Shown here: positions 36,396 to 45,909 of the stretch, piece after piece
How positions within the stretch are numbered: position 1 is the stretch's first letter
Layout: the number at the start of each line of letters is the position of its first letter
Assembly (NCBI RefSeq): GCF_022829725.1
Contig: NZ_JAKSYG010000171.1
Coordinates: 62,001-126,000, forward strand
Length of the DNA stretch: 64,000 nt
Reading direction: 5' to 3'
DNA from: Methylobacterium sp. E-005
GTDB lineage: Bacteria > Pseudomonadota > Alphaproteobacteria > Rhizobiales > Beijerinckiaceae
The notes under the pieces: model-generated
The model's input: the letters and a program-made list of their open reading frames with translations, nothing else
Databases searched by the model: none
What the model was told of the DNA's origin: nothing
Translations under genes and position numbers: made by a program

Positions 36396-36863
36396 CTGGC
36401 CGCTTCCGGTCCGATCGGCTTGGCGCATCGTCATCGCGCGCAGCGATGCGGTCGATGTGTGGACAGCCCCGTTCGAGAGGCGTGCTGCAGCGGGCCGAGA
36501 CGCCGGATCACGCGGTCCTGGAGCGGTCGCAGGATCGTGTGCCGGCCTCACCCGGATGGGGGATGCGCCGCGTCCCCACGCCGGCTACGGCTTGGCGTAC
36601 TCCGAGACGAGATCACCTTCAGCCCGCCCGGCCCGGCCGTGGCGGGTTTCTTGTCGGGCGGAAGGCCGCGGCTCTGGAGCGTTCTCCGTGATCGCTCGGC
36701 ACACAGGGACGGCCACCGTTCCAAGCCGCGCCGGAACCGCCATATAGGAAGCGTTCCGCCACCCGAACGCCGCCGCCGGGATGCTTTATCGCGACGGCCC
36801 GTTGGGCTAACGCCACCCGACATCGCCCCTGACGCGCCCGGCGGGATCCCCGCGAAAGACCTG
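36396..36863. other. Intergenic region before mfd
   Basis: No gene is supported in these 468 bases. A weak promoter-like pair TTCCAA (36719-36724) and TATAGG (36743-36748), spacer 18, could serve mfd. The open frame extending upstream of mfd in this region shows no family similarity and is taken as non-coding. Confidence 0.5.
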
Positions 36864-39800
36864 ATGGCCAAGCCGCAACCGAAGCCCCCCGCCCCCGCAG
36901 CCAAACAGCAGGTCGCGCGCTTCGCGCTGCCGAAATCCTCCGCGCTCGCCCGGGCGATCGACGCGCTCAAGCGCGGCGACAGTCCGGTGCTCGCGAGTGC
37001 CCCGGAGGGGTTCGACGCGCTCGCCCTCGCCGACCTCGCCCGCGCCCTGGCGCCGACCGTCGACGCGCCGGCGGTGCTGGTCCACGTGGCGCGCGATTCC
37101 GGCCGCTCGGCCTCGTTCCAGGCGGCCCTCGGCTTCGTCGCGCCCGAGATGGACGTGATGAGCCTGCCGGCCTGGGACTGCCAGCCCTACGACCGGGTCT
37201 CGCCGACGACCGCCGTCGCCGCCGCCCGGATGACGGCGCTCGCCCGCCTCGCCCGCACCCGCTCGGCCGAGGACCGGCCGCGCATCCTCTGCACCACGGT
37301 CAACGCCCTGGTGCAGCGGGTCCCGCCCCGCGCCCACATCGCCCGGGAGGCGTTCTCGGCGGCGATCGGCAATGTCGTGGCGATGGACGACGTGGTCGCC
37401 TGGGTCGAGGCCAACGGCTTCCTGCGCACCGGCACCGTGCGCGACACCGGCGAATACGCGGTCCGCGGCGGCATCCTCGACCTGTCGCCCCCGGGCTTGG
37501 CGGCGCCGATCCGCCTCGACTTCTTCGGCGACACGCTGGAATCGATCCGCGCCTTTGACCCGGAGACCCAGCGCACCACCGGTCAGCTCCGCTCGCTGGA
37601 CCTGATGCCGATGAGCGAGGTCCAGCTCACCACGGAAACGATCCGGCGCTTTCGCCAGAACTACATCCAGAGTTTTGGCGCGGCGACCCGGGACGACCGG
37701 CTCTACGAGACCGTGAGCGAGGGGCGGCGCTATGCCGGCCTCGAGCATTGGATGCCGCTGTTCTACGACCACCTCGACACGCTGTTCGACTATCTCGGCG
37801 GCGTGCCGCTGGTCTTCGACCCGCAGGTGGAGGACGCGGCCGCCGAGCGGATCAGCCTCGTCCAGGATTATTACCAGGCCCGCGAGGGCGCGATGAAGAC
37901 GCCGCAGCCCGGCGTCGCCCCCTACAAGCCCCTGCCGCCCCGGGCCCTCTACCTGACGCCGAACGAGCTCAAGGAACGGATCACCACCGCCACCGTGGCG
38001 CGGCTGACGCCTTTCGCGCAGCCGGAATCTCCTGAGCGCGCGGTAATTGATTGCGGCGCGAAATCGGGAAGAAACTTCGCCCCCGAGCGGGCCGACGAGA
38101 ACGCCAGCGTGTTCGACGCCGCGGTGGCGCATATCCGCGACCTCCAGGGATCCGGTCATCACGTGATCCTGGGCGCGTGGTCCGACGGCTCCCGCGACCG
38201 GCTCTGCGGCGTGCTCACCGATCACGGCCTGAAGAAGCCGGTGGCGATCACCCGGCTCACCGACGTCTACGCGCTCAAGCGCGGCACCGACGCGGCGGTG
38301 GCGGTCTGGGGCCTGGAGGCGGGCTTCACGGCGGGGGAGCTCGCCGTCGTTTCCGAGGGCGACATCCTGGGCGACCGGCTGGTCCGCCAGAAGCGCAAGG
38401 CCAAGCGGCCCCAGGACGTGATCCTGGAGGTGCAGGCGCTCCAGCCCGGCGACATCGTGGTCCATGCCGACCACGGCATCGGCCGGTTCGTCGGGCTCAA
38501 GACGATCCACGCCGCCGGCGCCCCGCACGATTGCCTGGAACTGCAATATACCGGCGGCCTGCTCCTCCTGCCGGTGGAGAACATCGAGCTCCTGACCCGC
38601 TACGGCTCGGAGGATGCCGAGGTCGCCCTCGACCGGCTCGGCGGCGGCGCGTGGCAGGCCCGCAAGGCCAAGATGAAGCGCCGCATCCTCGAGATGGCGG
38701 GCGAATTGATCAAGGTCGCGGCGCAGCGCTTCGTCCGGAAGGCGCCGTCCCTCAAGGCGCCGGAGGGGCTCTACGGAGAGTTCGCCGCCCGCTTCCCCTT
38801 CGAGGAGACCGAGGACCAGGCCAACGCCATCGACGCGGTGCTGGACGACCTCAATGCCGGCCGGCCGATGGACCGGTTGGTCTGCGGCGATGTCGGATTC
38901 GGCAAGACCGAGGTGGCGCTGCGCGCCGCCTTCGCGGCGGCGATCTCCGGCAAGCAGGTGGCGGTGATCGTCCCCACGACCCTGCTGGCCCGCCAGCACT
39001 TCCGGACCTTCGCGGAGCGTTTCAAGGGCCTGCCGATTCAGGTGGCGCAGCTCTCCCGCTTCGCCTCCGCGGCGGAGATGAAGCAGACCCGGGCGGGGCT
39101 CATCGCCGGCACGGTGGACATCGTGGTCGGCACCCACGCGCTGCTCGCCAAGAACATCGCCTTCAAGGATCTCGGCCTCATCATCGTGGACGAGGAGCAG
39201 CATTTCGGCGTCGCCCACAAGGAGCGGCTGAAGGCGCTCCAGGCGGATGTCCACGTGCTGACGCTCTCGGCGACGCCGATCCCGCGCACGCTCCAGCTCG
39301 CCATGACCGGCGTGCGCGAGCTCTCGATCATCGCGACGCCGCCGGTGGACCGGCTGGTGGTGCGCACCTTCGTGATGCCGTTCGACCCGCTGACCATCCG
39401 GGAGGCTTTGCTGCGCGAGCGCTACCGCGGCGGCCAGTCGTTCTACGTGGTGCCCAGGATCGAGGATCTGGCGGAGGTCAAGAAATTCCTCGACGCCGAG
39501 ATGCCCGAGATCAAGGTCGCGGTGGCCCACGGCCAGATGGCGGCGGGCCAGCTGGAAGACGTGATGACGGCCTTCTACGAGGGCAAGTTCGACGTGCTGC
39601 TCTCGACCACGATCGTCGAATCGGGCCTCGACATCCCCACCGCCAACACGCTGATCGTCCACCGGGCCGACATGTTCGGTCTGGCCCAGCTCTACCAGCT
39701 GCGCGGCCGGGTCGGCCGGTCGAAGGCGCGCGCCTACGCGCTGTTCACGACGCCGGCGAACCGTCAGCTCACCGCCCAGGCCGAGCAGCGCCTCAAGGTG

Positions 39801-40460
39801 CTCCAGAGCCTCGACACGCTGGGCGCGGGCTTCCAGCTCGCCTCCCACGACCTCGACATCCGCGGCGCCGGCAACCTTCTGGGCGACGCCCAGTCCGGCC
39901 ACATCAAGGAGGTCGGCTACGAGCTCTACCAGCAGATGCTGGAGGACGCGGTCACCGCGCTGAAGGCCGGCATCGAGGACGTGCCCGAGGAGGCGTGGTC
40001 ACCCACCATCGCGCTCGGCGCACCCGTGACGATTCCGGAGGATTACGTCGAGGATCTCGGGGTGCGGCTCGCCCTCTACCGGCGGCTCGCCACCCTCCAG
40101 GACGATGCCGAGATGGAGAGTTTCGGCGCCGAGATGATCGACCGGTTCGGGCCGCTGCCGCCGGAGGTGGAGCAGCTCCTCAAGATCGGCACGATCAAGA
40201 TCCTCTGCCTCAAGGCGAATGTCGAGAAGGTCGAGGCCGGGCCGAAGGGCGTGGTGGTCCATTTCCGCGACCGGTCCTACGCCAACCCGCAGGGGCTCGT
40301 GGCCTATGTCGCCGAGCAGGCGTCGTTCGCGAAGGTGCGGCCCGACATGAGCGTCGTGTTCGTGCGCGAGCTGACCACCATCCCGGCCCGGCTCAAGACC
40401 GCCACCGAGGTGCTGCGCAGCTTGGTGAAGATCGCCGAGCGGGGGAAGAAGGCGGCGTGA
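36864..40460 (+). CDS. mfd: Transcription-repair coupling factor
   Basis: DNA translocase of 1198 residues that pushes stalled RNA polymerase off lesions and recruits UvrA. The UvrB-like N-terminal part includes LPAWDCQPYDRVSPT, the RNA-polymerase-interacting domain includes GDIVVHADHGIGRFVGL, and the helicase core has Walker A VCGDVGFGKTEVALRAAF, the DEEQ box IIVDEEQHFGV and LSATPIPRTLQLAM, followed by the motif VI region RGRVGRSKARAYALF. Length is normal. ATG at 36864 gives the usual short N-terminus. Confidence 0.97.
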   Translation: MAKPQPKPPAPAAKQQVARFALPKSSALARAIDALKRGDSPVLASAPEGFDALALADLARALAPTVDAPAVLVHVARDSGRSASFQAALGFVAPEMDVMSLPAWDCQPYDRVSPTTAVAAARMTALARLARTRSAEDRPRILCTTVNALVQRVPPRAHIAREAFSAAIGNVVAMDDVVAWVEANGFLRTGTVRDTGEYAVRGGILDLSPPGLAAPIRLDFFGDTLESIRAFDPETQRTTGQLRSLDLMPMSEVQLTTETIRRFRQNYIQSFGAATRDDRLYETVSEGRRYAGLEHWMPLFYDHLDTLFDYLGGVPLVFDPQVEDAAAERISLVQDYYQAREGAMKTPQPGVAPYKPLPPRALYLTPNELKERITTATVARLTPFAQPESPERAVIDCGAKSGRNFAPERADENASVFDAAVAHIRDLQGSGHHVILGAWSDGSRDRLCGVLTDHGLKKPVAITRLTDVYALKRGTDAAVAVWGLEAGFTAGELAVVSEGDILGDRLVRQKRKAKRPQDVILEVQALQPGDIVVHADHGIGRFVGLKTIHAAGAPHDCLELQYTGGLLLLPVENIELLTRYGSEDAEVALDRLGGGAWQARKAKMKRRILEMAGELIKVAAQRFVRKAPSLKAPEGLYGEFAARFPFEETEDQANAIDAVLDDLNAGRPMDRLVCGDVGFGKTEVALRAAFAAAISGKQVAVIVPTTLLARQHFRTFAERFKGLPIQVAQLSRFASAAEMKQTRAGLIAGTVDIVVGTHALLAKNIAFKDLGLIIVDEEQHFGVAHKERLKALQADVHVLTLSATPIPRTLQLAMTGVRELSIIATPPVDRLVVRTFVMPFDPLTIREALLRERYRGGQSFYVVPRIEDLAEVKKFLDAEMPEIKVAVAHGQMAAGQLEDVMTAFYEGKFDVLLSTTIVESGLDIPTANTLIVHRADMFGLAQLYQLRGRVGRSKARAYALFTTPANRQLTAQAEQRLKVLQSLDTLGAGFQLASHDLDIRGAGNLLGDAQSGHIKEVGYELYQQMLEDAVTALKAGIEDVPEEAWSPTIALGAPVTIPEDYVEDLGVRLALYRRLATLQDDAEMESFGAEMIDRFGPLPPEVEQLLKIGTIKILCLKANVEKVEAGPKGVVVHFRDRSYANPQGLVAYVAEQASFAKVRPDMSVVFVRELTTIPARLKTATEVLRSLVKIAERGKKAA

Positions 40461-40572
40461 GGGTCGGCGCCTTCTGACGCGGGCTGGGGGCGACAGGGCC
40501 GGTGACGCGCCGATCCGCGCCGCCGGCGGTCGGCACAGGGAGGCGGCCGGTCATTTCCGTTTGATCGCCTCT

Positions 40573-41655
40573 CTAAAGCTCAAACCCGAGTTGCATCGGC
40601 CCCTCATCCTCGCCCTGCGCGAAGCCCGACAGCGACACGCCGACCAGCCGCGCGCTGCGCCGTAGCGGGAACAGGCCGGTTAGCAGGTCGAGGCCGATCC
40701 GTTCCAGGCTCGCCCGGTCCGGCACGGGGGCGATGAGCGACTTCGCCCGGGTGACCTGGGCGAAATCCGAGAACTTGAGCTTCAGGGTCACGGTCCGGCC
40801 GCGCATGCCCTTGGCGGCGGCCCCGGCCCAGACCTTGTCGAACAGGGGCGCGAGCCGCGCCGCCAGGACCTCGAAGGCGGCGGTGTCGTCCGAGAAGGTG
40901 GTCTCGGCCCCGATCGACTTGCGCACCCGGTGGGCGCGGACCGGCCGCGCGTCGATGCCGCGGGCGACCGCGTGGTAGTAGCTGCCCGCCGAGCCGAAGG
41001 TCTCGCGCAGGCGCTCCGGCGTCCAGGCGCGCAGATCGGCGCCGGTATGGATCCCGAGCCGCTTCATCTTGGCCTCGGTGACCGGACCAACCCCGTGGAA
41101 CCGGCCGATCGGCAGCTCCGCCACGAAGTCCGGCCCCATCGCGGGGGTGATGACGAACAGGGCGTTCGGCTTCTTGTGGTCCGACGCCACCTTGGCCAGG
41201 AACTTGTTGTACGAGACCCCGGCCGAGGCGATGAGCCCGGTACGCTCCAGGATCTCGGCCCGGATCGCCTTGGCCACGGCGGTGGCGGTGGGCAGCCCCA
41301 GAAGATTCTCGGTGACGTCGAGATAGGCCTCGTCGAGGGCCACCGGCTCGATGAGGGGCGTATGCCGGGCGAAGATCGCGCGGATCTCCTCCGAGACGCC
41401 CCGGTAGACCTCGAAGCGGGGCTTTACGAACAGCAGGTCCGGGCAGAGCCGCCGCGCGGTGGCCGACGGCATGGCCGAGCGGACGCCGAAGGTCCGCGCC
41501 TCGTAGCTCGCCGCCGCCACGACCCCGCGCTCCTTCGAGCCGCCCACCGCCAGCGGCCGGCCGCGCAAGGCGGGGTTATCGCGCTGCTCCACGGAGGCGT
41601 AGAACGCATCCATGTCGATGTGGATGATTTTTCGGAGCGCGACCTCCGGATCCAT
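40573..41655 (-). CDS. dinB: DNA polymerase IV
   Basis: Y-family translesion polymerase of 360 residues. The palm motif IIHIDMDAFYASVEQRDNP, the second carboxylate site in EPVALDEAYLDVTENL, GVSYNKFLAKVASDHKKP and the little-finger region are present. The C-terminal end GPMQLGFEL is the beta-clamp-binding type. ATG at 41655 with GAGG upstream is preferred; another ATG at 41724 would add 23 residues. It is convergent with mfd. Confidence 0.95.
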   Translation of the reverse strand: MDPEVALRKIIHIDMDAFYASVEQRDNPALRGRPLAVGGSKERGVVAAASYEARTFGVRSAMPSATARRLCPDLLFVKPRFEVYRGVSEEIRAIFARHTPLIEPVALDEAYLDVTENLLGLPTATAVAKAIRAEILERTGLIASAGVSYNKFLAKVASDHKKPNALFVITPAMGPDFVAELPIGRFHGVGPVTEAKMKRLGIHTGADLRAWTPERLRETFGSAGSYYHAVARGIDARPVRAHRVRKSIGAETTFSDDTAAFEVLAARLAPLFDKVWAGAAAKGMRGRTVTLKLKFSDFAQVTRAKSLIAPVPDRASLERIGLDLLTGLFPLRRSARLVGVSLSGFAQGEDEGPMQLGFEL

Positions 41656-41841
41656 CGCTGCCTCGAAGTCCTGGTTCGGGTTCCTGATCTGTTCCGAAAG
41701 ACCGCGCCGGCGCGGCGGGGTCAAGCCGGGTCGATCGGACCCTCAACAGGGATATCCGGCCCGCCCAGCGGGCGTCGCACGATCGTTGCGTCGCCCGCCC
41801 AACTCTGCTCTCTCCCGTCCGGAGGTTCAGGAGACGCGTGG

Positions 41842-43170
41842 ATGGCAAACCCGGCGCAGGTCACCGGCGCGCCCGAGCCGGTGAAGGCAGCGACAGGCGC
41901 CTTCCTCACGCCCCTGTTCACCGACCGGCGGGTCGCCGCGGTGCTCGGGCTCGGCTTCGCGCAGGGCATCCCGTTCCTGCTCGTCTACGCGACCCAGTCG
42001 GCCTGGCTCGTCCAGGCGAAGGTGCCGCTCGCCACGATCGGGCTGATGAGCGAGCTGACCATCGCCTACAAGCTCAAGTTCCTCTGGGCGCCGTTCCTCG
42101 ACCGGCACGACGCGCCGCTTCTGGGCCCCTGGCTCGGGCGGCGGCGCGGCTGGATCGTCGCCACGCAGATTCTGGTGGCTCTGGCGCTCGCAGGCGTCGC
42201 CTTCGGTGATCCGGCCCATTGGCTCGCCTGGACGGTGGCGTTCTCGCTGGCCCTCGGCGTCGCGGGCGCCACCCAGGACGTGGTGATCGACGGCTGGCGC
42301 ATCACCGCCGCGCCCCCGGAGCAGCAGGCGCTGATGTCGTCGTGGTCGGAGATCGGCTACCGGGTCGGCAACCTCGCGGCGGGGGCGGGCGCCCTCTACC
42401 TGTCCGACGCGTATGGCTGGCGCGCCGCCTACCTGTGCATGGCCGCGCTGATGGCCCCCGGCACGATCGCGGCACTCCTCGCTCCCGAGCCCCCCGCCCC
42501 CGAGACGCCGGCGACGGGCGGCTTCGTCGAGACCGTCTGGGCGCCGATCCGCGACCTCCTCACCCGTCTCGGGCCGCTGGCCGTGCCGGTGCTGGCGCTG
42601 GTCGCGGGCTTCCGGATGCCCGGCTACGTCTCGAGCGCCATGGCGATCCCGCTGTTCAAGACGCTCGGCTATTCCAACACCGACATCGCCACGGTGACCA
42701 AGCTGTTCGGCTTCTGGATCGCGCTTGGCGGCACCTTCCTCGCCAGCGCCATCATCCCGCGGATCGGCATGATGGCGAGCCTGCTCATCGGCACCGTGAC
42801 GGCCTCGGCCTCGCACCTCGCCCTGGCCTATCTCGCGTGGCACGGCGGCCATGGCGGGGCGGCGTTCTGGACCTTCGCGGCGACCGTCGGCATCGACGGC
42901 TTCGCCTATGCCTTCGCGTCGATCGTGCTGATCACCTACATGTCCCGGCTCTCGGCCACCGCCCATGCGGCGAGCCAGTACGCCCTGCTGACCTCGCTCT
43001 GCGCCCTGCCGGGCAGCCTGCTCGCCGGGTTCTCGGGCTTCGTGATCGAGTGGACCGGGTTCCCATGGTTCTTCGTCGGCACCGCCCTGATCGGCGTGCC
43101 GGTGGCGCTGCTCTGCCTGTTCGTCGCGCATCGGCACGGCCCGATGGAGGCGCCCGAACAGGCGTCCTGA
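41842..43170 (+). CDS. AmpG-like muropeptide permease (MFS)
   Basis: Inner-membrane protein of 442 residues with about twelve to fourteen hydrophobic segments. GFAQGIPFLLVYATQSAWL, YKLKFLWAPFLDR and GATQDVVIDGWRI are signatures of the AmpG/PAT group, which imports anhydro-muropeptides for cell-wall recycling. An AGGAG ribosome site precedes the ATG. The next gene also concerns peptidoglycan. AmpG-like proteins are heterogeneous, so the exact substrate is not certain. Confidence 0.85.
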   Translation: MANPAQVTGAPEPVKAATGAFLTPLFTDRRVAAVLGLGFAQGIPFLLVYATQSAWLVQAKVPLATIGLMSELTIAYKLKFLWAPFLDRHDAPLLGPWLGRRRGWIVATQILVALALAGVAFGDPAHWLAWTVAFSLALGVAGATQDVVIDGWRITAAPPEQQALMSSWSEIGYRVGNLAAGAGALYLSDAYGWRAAYLCMAALMAPGTIAALLAPEPPAPETPATGGFVETVWAPIRDLLTRLGPLAVPVLALVAGFRMPGYVSSAMAIPLFKTLGYSNTDIATVTKLFGFWIALGGTFLASAIIPRIGMMASLLIGTVTASASHLALAYLAWHGGHGGAAFWTFAATVGIDGFAYAFASIVLITYMSRLSATAHAASQYALLTSLCALPGSLLAGFSGFVIEWTGFPWFFVGTALIGVPVALLCLFVAHRHGPMEAPEQAS

Positions 43171-43346
43171 ACGCGTATTCGCGACGGCGGGCGCGTCTTC
43201 AGCAAGACTTAACCATAAGGCCGCTTAATGGGGCGGACGGTTGATGTCCTTCCCAGATGGGCAACCCAGGCCACGTGCGCGGAAACGGCTTCCGCGGGCG
43301 AACGGCGGCGGCTGCCCACGGGGAAGACCGTACGCGAGTTCCCCGA

Positions 43347-44633
43347 ATGGCCCAGGCAGCGTTGTCCCGAACTGCGTACCGCGTGGCGGAGCCCATCCGG
43401 ACGGCGCCCCAGCGCATCGTCTACGTGGAGACCCCCTACGACCCGGTCGCCCGCACCCGGGCGCCCTACCCCAGCGCCATGCGGCGCGCCCGCCGCCGGG
43501 CCCGGCTGACGGGCCTCATCGGCCTGACGGCCGTGACCCTGGCCGGATGGGCGATCCTCAGCCAGCCGCAGGCCCCTGCCCCCGCCGAAGCCCCCGCGCT
43601 GCGGCCTGCTTTGGCCAACGCCCCGCACGCCGCGCCGCAGCCGAACATCGCCTGGATGCTCGATCCGAGCCCCGCCCTGGGCTCGGCCGCCGCGACCGAT
43701 TTCGGCAGCGCGGCGCTGCCGACCGCGTTCCAGGTTGCGGTCTCCGAGCCGTCCCCGGCGGTCCGCGAGATCGCCCGGCAGGTCGCCAAGGCCGAGCAGG
43801 TGAAGGCCGAGCGGATCCGGATCGCGCAGGTTGCGAACACGCCGGCCGCGCCCAAGGCGGATCCGGCGCCCACACCCCTGCGGCTCGCCGCCGCCGAGCC
43901 GACGCCCGCCGCGCTCGCGCCCGCCCTGGTGCCGCTGCCGGTGGCGCGCCCGGCCGAGTTGCGGCCGCAGCCCGCCGCACCGCGCATCGCCCCGCCCGCC
44001 CGGGTCGCGGCCCGCGCCCTGCCCCGCACCCGCGACGTGTTCCGCGCCGCCATGGCGGAGGAGCCGTCCTTCTTCGAGAAGCTGTTCGGCGTCGGTGCCG
44101 CCGCGCCCCGCGAGCAGCCCCGTCAGGCCCTGGCCTATGCCAGCCCCGATACCCTGCCGCAGGCGGCCCCCCGCACCCGGATCAGCCCGGAGCCCGATTC
44201 CGTCGCCGGCACGGCCGTCTACGACATCACCGCCCGGACGGTGACGCTCCCCTCCGGCGAGGTGCTGGAGGCCCATTCCGGCCTCGGCGAGGCCATGGAC
44301 AGCCCGCGCTTCGTCCACCTGCGCATGCGCGGCTCGACGCCGCCGGGCACCTACATGCTGACCGAGCGCGAGCGCCTGTTCCACGGGGTGCGCGCCATCC
44401 GCCTGACCCCGGTGGGCGGCAGCGGGTCGATCCACGGCCGCGACGGGCTGCTCGCCCACACCTACATGCTGCGCCAGCCGGGCGCCTCGAACGGCTGCGT
44501 CTCGTTCCGCGACTACAACCGCTTCCTGCAGGCCTTCCTGCGGGGCGAGGTCCGTCGCCTCGTGGTGGTGGCCGGCGACGGCGGCCTGTTCGGCCGGGTC
44601 GGCATGAGCGAGCGCGGCGGCGGCCGAGGCTGA
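43347..44633 (+). CDS. DUF2778 (L,D-transpeptidase-like) membrane-anchored protein
   Basis: Protein of 428 residues: a basic cytoplasmic tail, one membrane helix (LTGLIGLTAVTLAGWAI), a long Ala/Pro-rich periplasmic linker and a C-terminal DUF2778 domain of about 130 residues. The domain contains GSGSIHGRDGLLAHTYML and GASNGCVSFRDYNRFLQAF, where His and Cys are the likely catalytic pair. The same domain occurs in Tlde1 peptidoglycan-cleaving effectors. ATG at 43347 is chosen; one at 43257 would add 30 residues, and neither has a strong ribosome site. A role in cell-wall remodelling is inferred. Confidence 0.82.
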   Translation: MAQAALSRTAYRVAEPIRTAPQRIVYVETPYDPVARTRAPYPSAMRRARRRARLTGLIGLTAVTLAGWAILSQPQAPAPAEAPALRPALANAPHAAPQPNIAWMLDPSPALGSAAATDFGSAALPTAFQVAVSEPSPAVREIARQVAKAEQVKAERIRIAQVANTPAAPKADPAPTPLRLAAAEPTPAALAPALVPLPVARPAELRPQPAAPRIAPPARVAARALPRTRDVFRAAMAEEPSFFEKLFGVGAAAPREQPRQALAYASPDTLPQAAPRTRISPEPDSVAGTAVYDITARTVTLPSGEVLEAHSGLGEAMDSPRFVHLRMRGSTPPGTYMLTERERLFHGVRAIRLTPVGGSGSIHGRDGLLAHTYMLRQPGASNGCVSFRDYNRFLQAFLRGEVRRLVVVAGDGGLFGRVGMSERGGGRG

Positions 44634-44640
44634 TGGGTTC

Positions 44641-44773
44641 CCAAAGGGACAAGTCCCTTGGGTGGGGTGTCGGGGTGAAACCCCGACGAACGGATCCTTC
44701 ACCCCCTTGGAGGGGGTGAAGGATCCGTTCCGCAGGGCGCTGCCCTGCACCCGCCAAAGGACATGTCCTTTGG
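44641..44773. repeat. Multi-hairpin intergenic element, copy C (composite)
   Basis: Left half in inverted orientation: CCAAAGGGA hairpin (44641-44661) and TCGGGG/CCCCGA (44670-44686). Right half in forward orientation: GCAGGGC/GCCCTGC and CCAAAGGAC/GTCCTTTGG (44754-44773). Between them is a perfect 19-bp stem with a three-base loop (44689-44729). Located between two plus-strand genes. Confidence 0.8.
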
Positions 44774-44855
44774 AATCCCGCATTGGGTCCAATTGCAATG
44801 CGATCGGGATCGGCTCTAACGAAAGTTGGACGCCAGCCCCCGATAAGAGGCCCCG

Positions 44856-45905
44856 ATGAAACTGCCCCGCCGCTTCTTCCAGCCGCTCGCCACCGGCGCG
44901 CCGCCCCCGTTCCGCGAGCTGCCGGTGCGGCTGGAGCGGATGATCCACTTCGTGCCGCCCCACAACGACAAGGTCCGCGCCCGGGTGCCGGAGTTGGCCG
45001 GCACGGTCGACGTGGTGCTGGGCAACCTGGAGGATGCGGTCCCCGCCGACCAGAAGGAGGCGGCCCGGAAGGGCTTCGTCGCCATGGCGCAGGCGACCGA
45101 CTTCGCCGCCACCGGCACCGGCCTCTGGACCCGGATCAACGCCCTCAACTCCCCCTGGATCTTGGACGACCTGTTCACGATCGTGGCCGAGGTCGGGGAC
45201 AAGCTCGACGTGGTGATGGTGCCCAAGGTCGAGGGCCCGTGGGACATCCACTACATCGACCAGCTGCTCGCCCAGCTCGAGGCGCGCCACGGCGTCACCA
45301 AGCCGATCCTGGTCCACGCGATCCTGGAGACCGCCGAGGGCGTGGCCAATGTCGACGCCATCGCGTCGGCCTCGCCGCGGATGCACGGCATGAGCCTCGG
45401 GCCGGCGGATCTCGCGGCCTCCCGCGGTATGAAGACCACCCGGGTCGGCGGCGGCCATCCGGATTACCGGGTGCTCAGCGATCCCTCCGGTGACGCCCCC
45501 CGGGCCACCGCCCAGCAGGATCTCTGGCACTACACGATCGCCAAGATGGTCGATGCCTGCATGGCCAACGGCATCAAGGCGTTCTACGGCCCGTTCGGCG
45601 ACTTCTCCGATGGCGATGCCTGCGAGGCGCAGTTCCGCAACGCCTTCCTGATGGGCTGCGCCGGCGCGTGGACGCTGCACCCGAGCCAAGTCACGATCGC
45701 CAAGAAGGTCTTCGCGCCGGACCCGGCCGAGGTGGCCTTCGCGGCCCGGATCGTGGCGGCGATGCCGGACGGCACCGGCGCCGTGATGCTCGACGGCAAG
45801 ATGCAGGACGACGCCACCTGGAAGCAGGCCAAGGTCATCGTGGATCTGGCCAAGCTCGTCGCCGCCAAGGATCCGGAGCTGGCGGCGGTGTATCAGCTGG
45901 GGTGA
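44856..45905 (+). CDS. HpcH/HpaI aldolase, CitE-like (malyl-CoA lyase/thioesterase family)
   Basis: TIM-barrel enzyme of 349 residues of the citrate lyase beta-like superfamily. [20 protein letters not shown] holds the acidic metal-binding residues, [11 protein letters not shown] the substrate Arg, and [20 protein letters not shown] a second conserved Glu. [19 protein letters not shown] is the typical C-terminal signature. The 30-residue N-terminal extension and insert after SRGMKTTR resemble malyl-CoA lyase-related proteins. Possible roles are cleavage of a malyl-CoA type ester or malyl-CoA hydrolysis; the sequence alone does not decide. Its stop is four bases from that of the convergent regulator. 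Confidence 0.85.
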   Translation: MKLPRRFFQPLATGAPPPFRELPVRLERMIHFVPPHNDKVRARVPELAGTVDVVLGNLEDAVPADQKEAARKGFVAMAQATDFAATGTGLWTRINALNSPWILDDLFTIVAEVGDKLDVVMVPKVEGPWDIHYIDQLLAQLEARHGVTKPILVHAILETAEGVANVDAIASASPRMHGMSLGPADLAASRGMKTTRVGGGHPDYRVLSDPSGDAPRATAQQDLWHYTIAKMVDACMANGIKAFYGPFGDFSDGDACEAQFRNAFLMGCAGAWTLHPSQVTIAKKVFAPDPAEVAFAARIVAAMPDGTGAVMLDGKMQDDATWKQAKVIVDLAKLVAAKDPELAAVYQLG

Positions 45906-45909
45906 CTCC

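Noticed and set aside
36420..36863. Upstream extension of the mfd frame
   Set aside because: The extra residues are unlike any Mfd N-terminus, and an internal ATG gives the normal length.
36807..39902. 1031-codon frame antisense to mfd
   Set aside because: The sense frame is an unmistakable Mfd; the antisense product has no motif and is an effect of GC-rich codon use.
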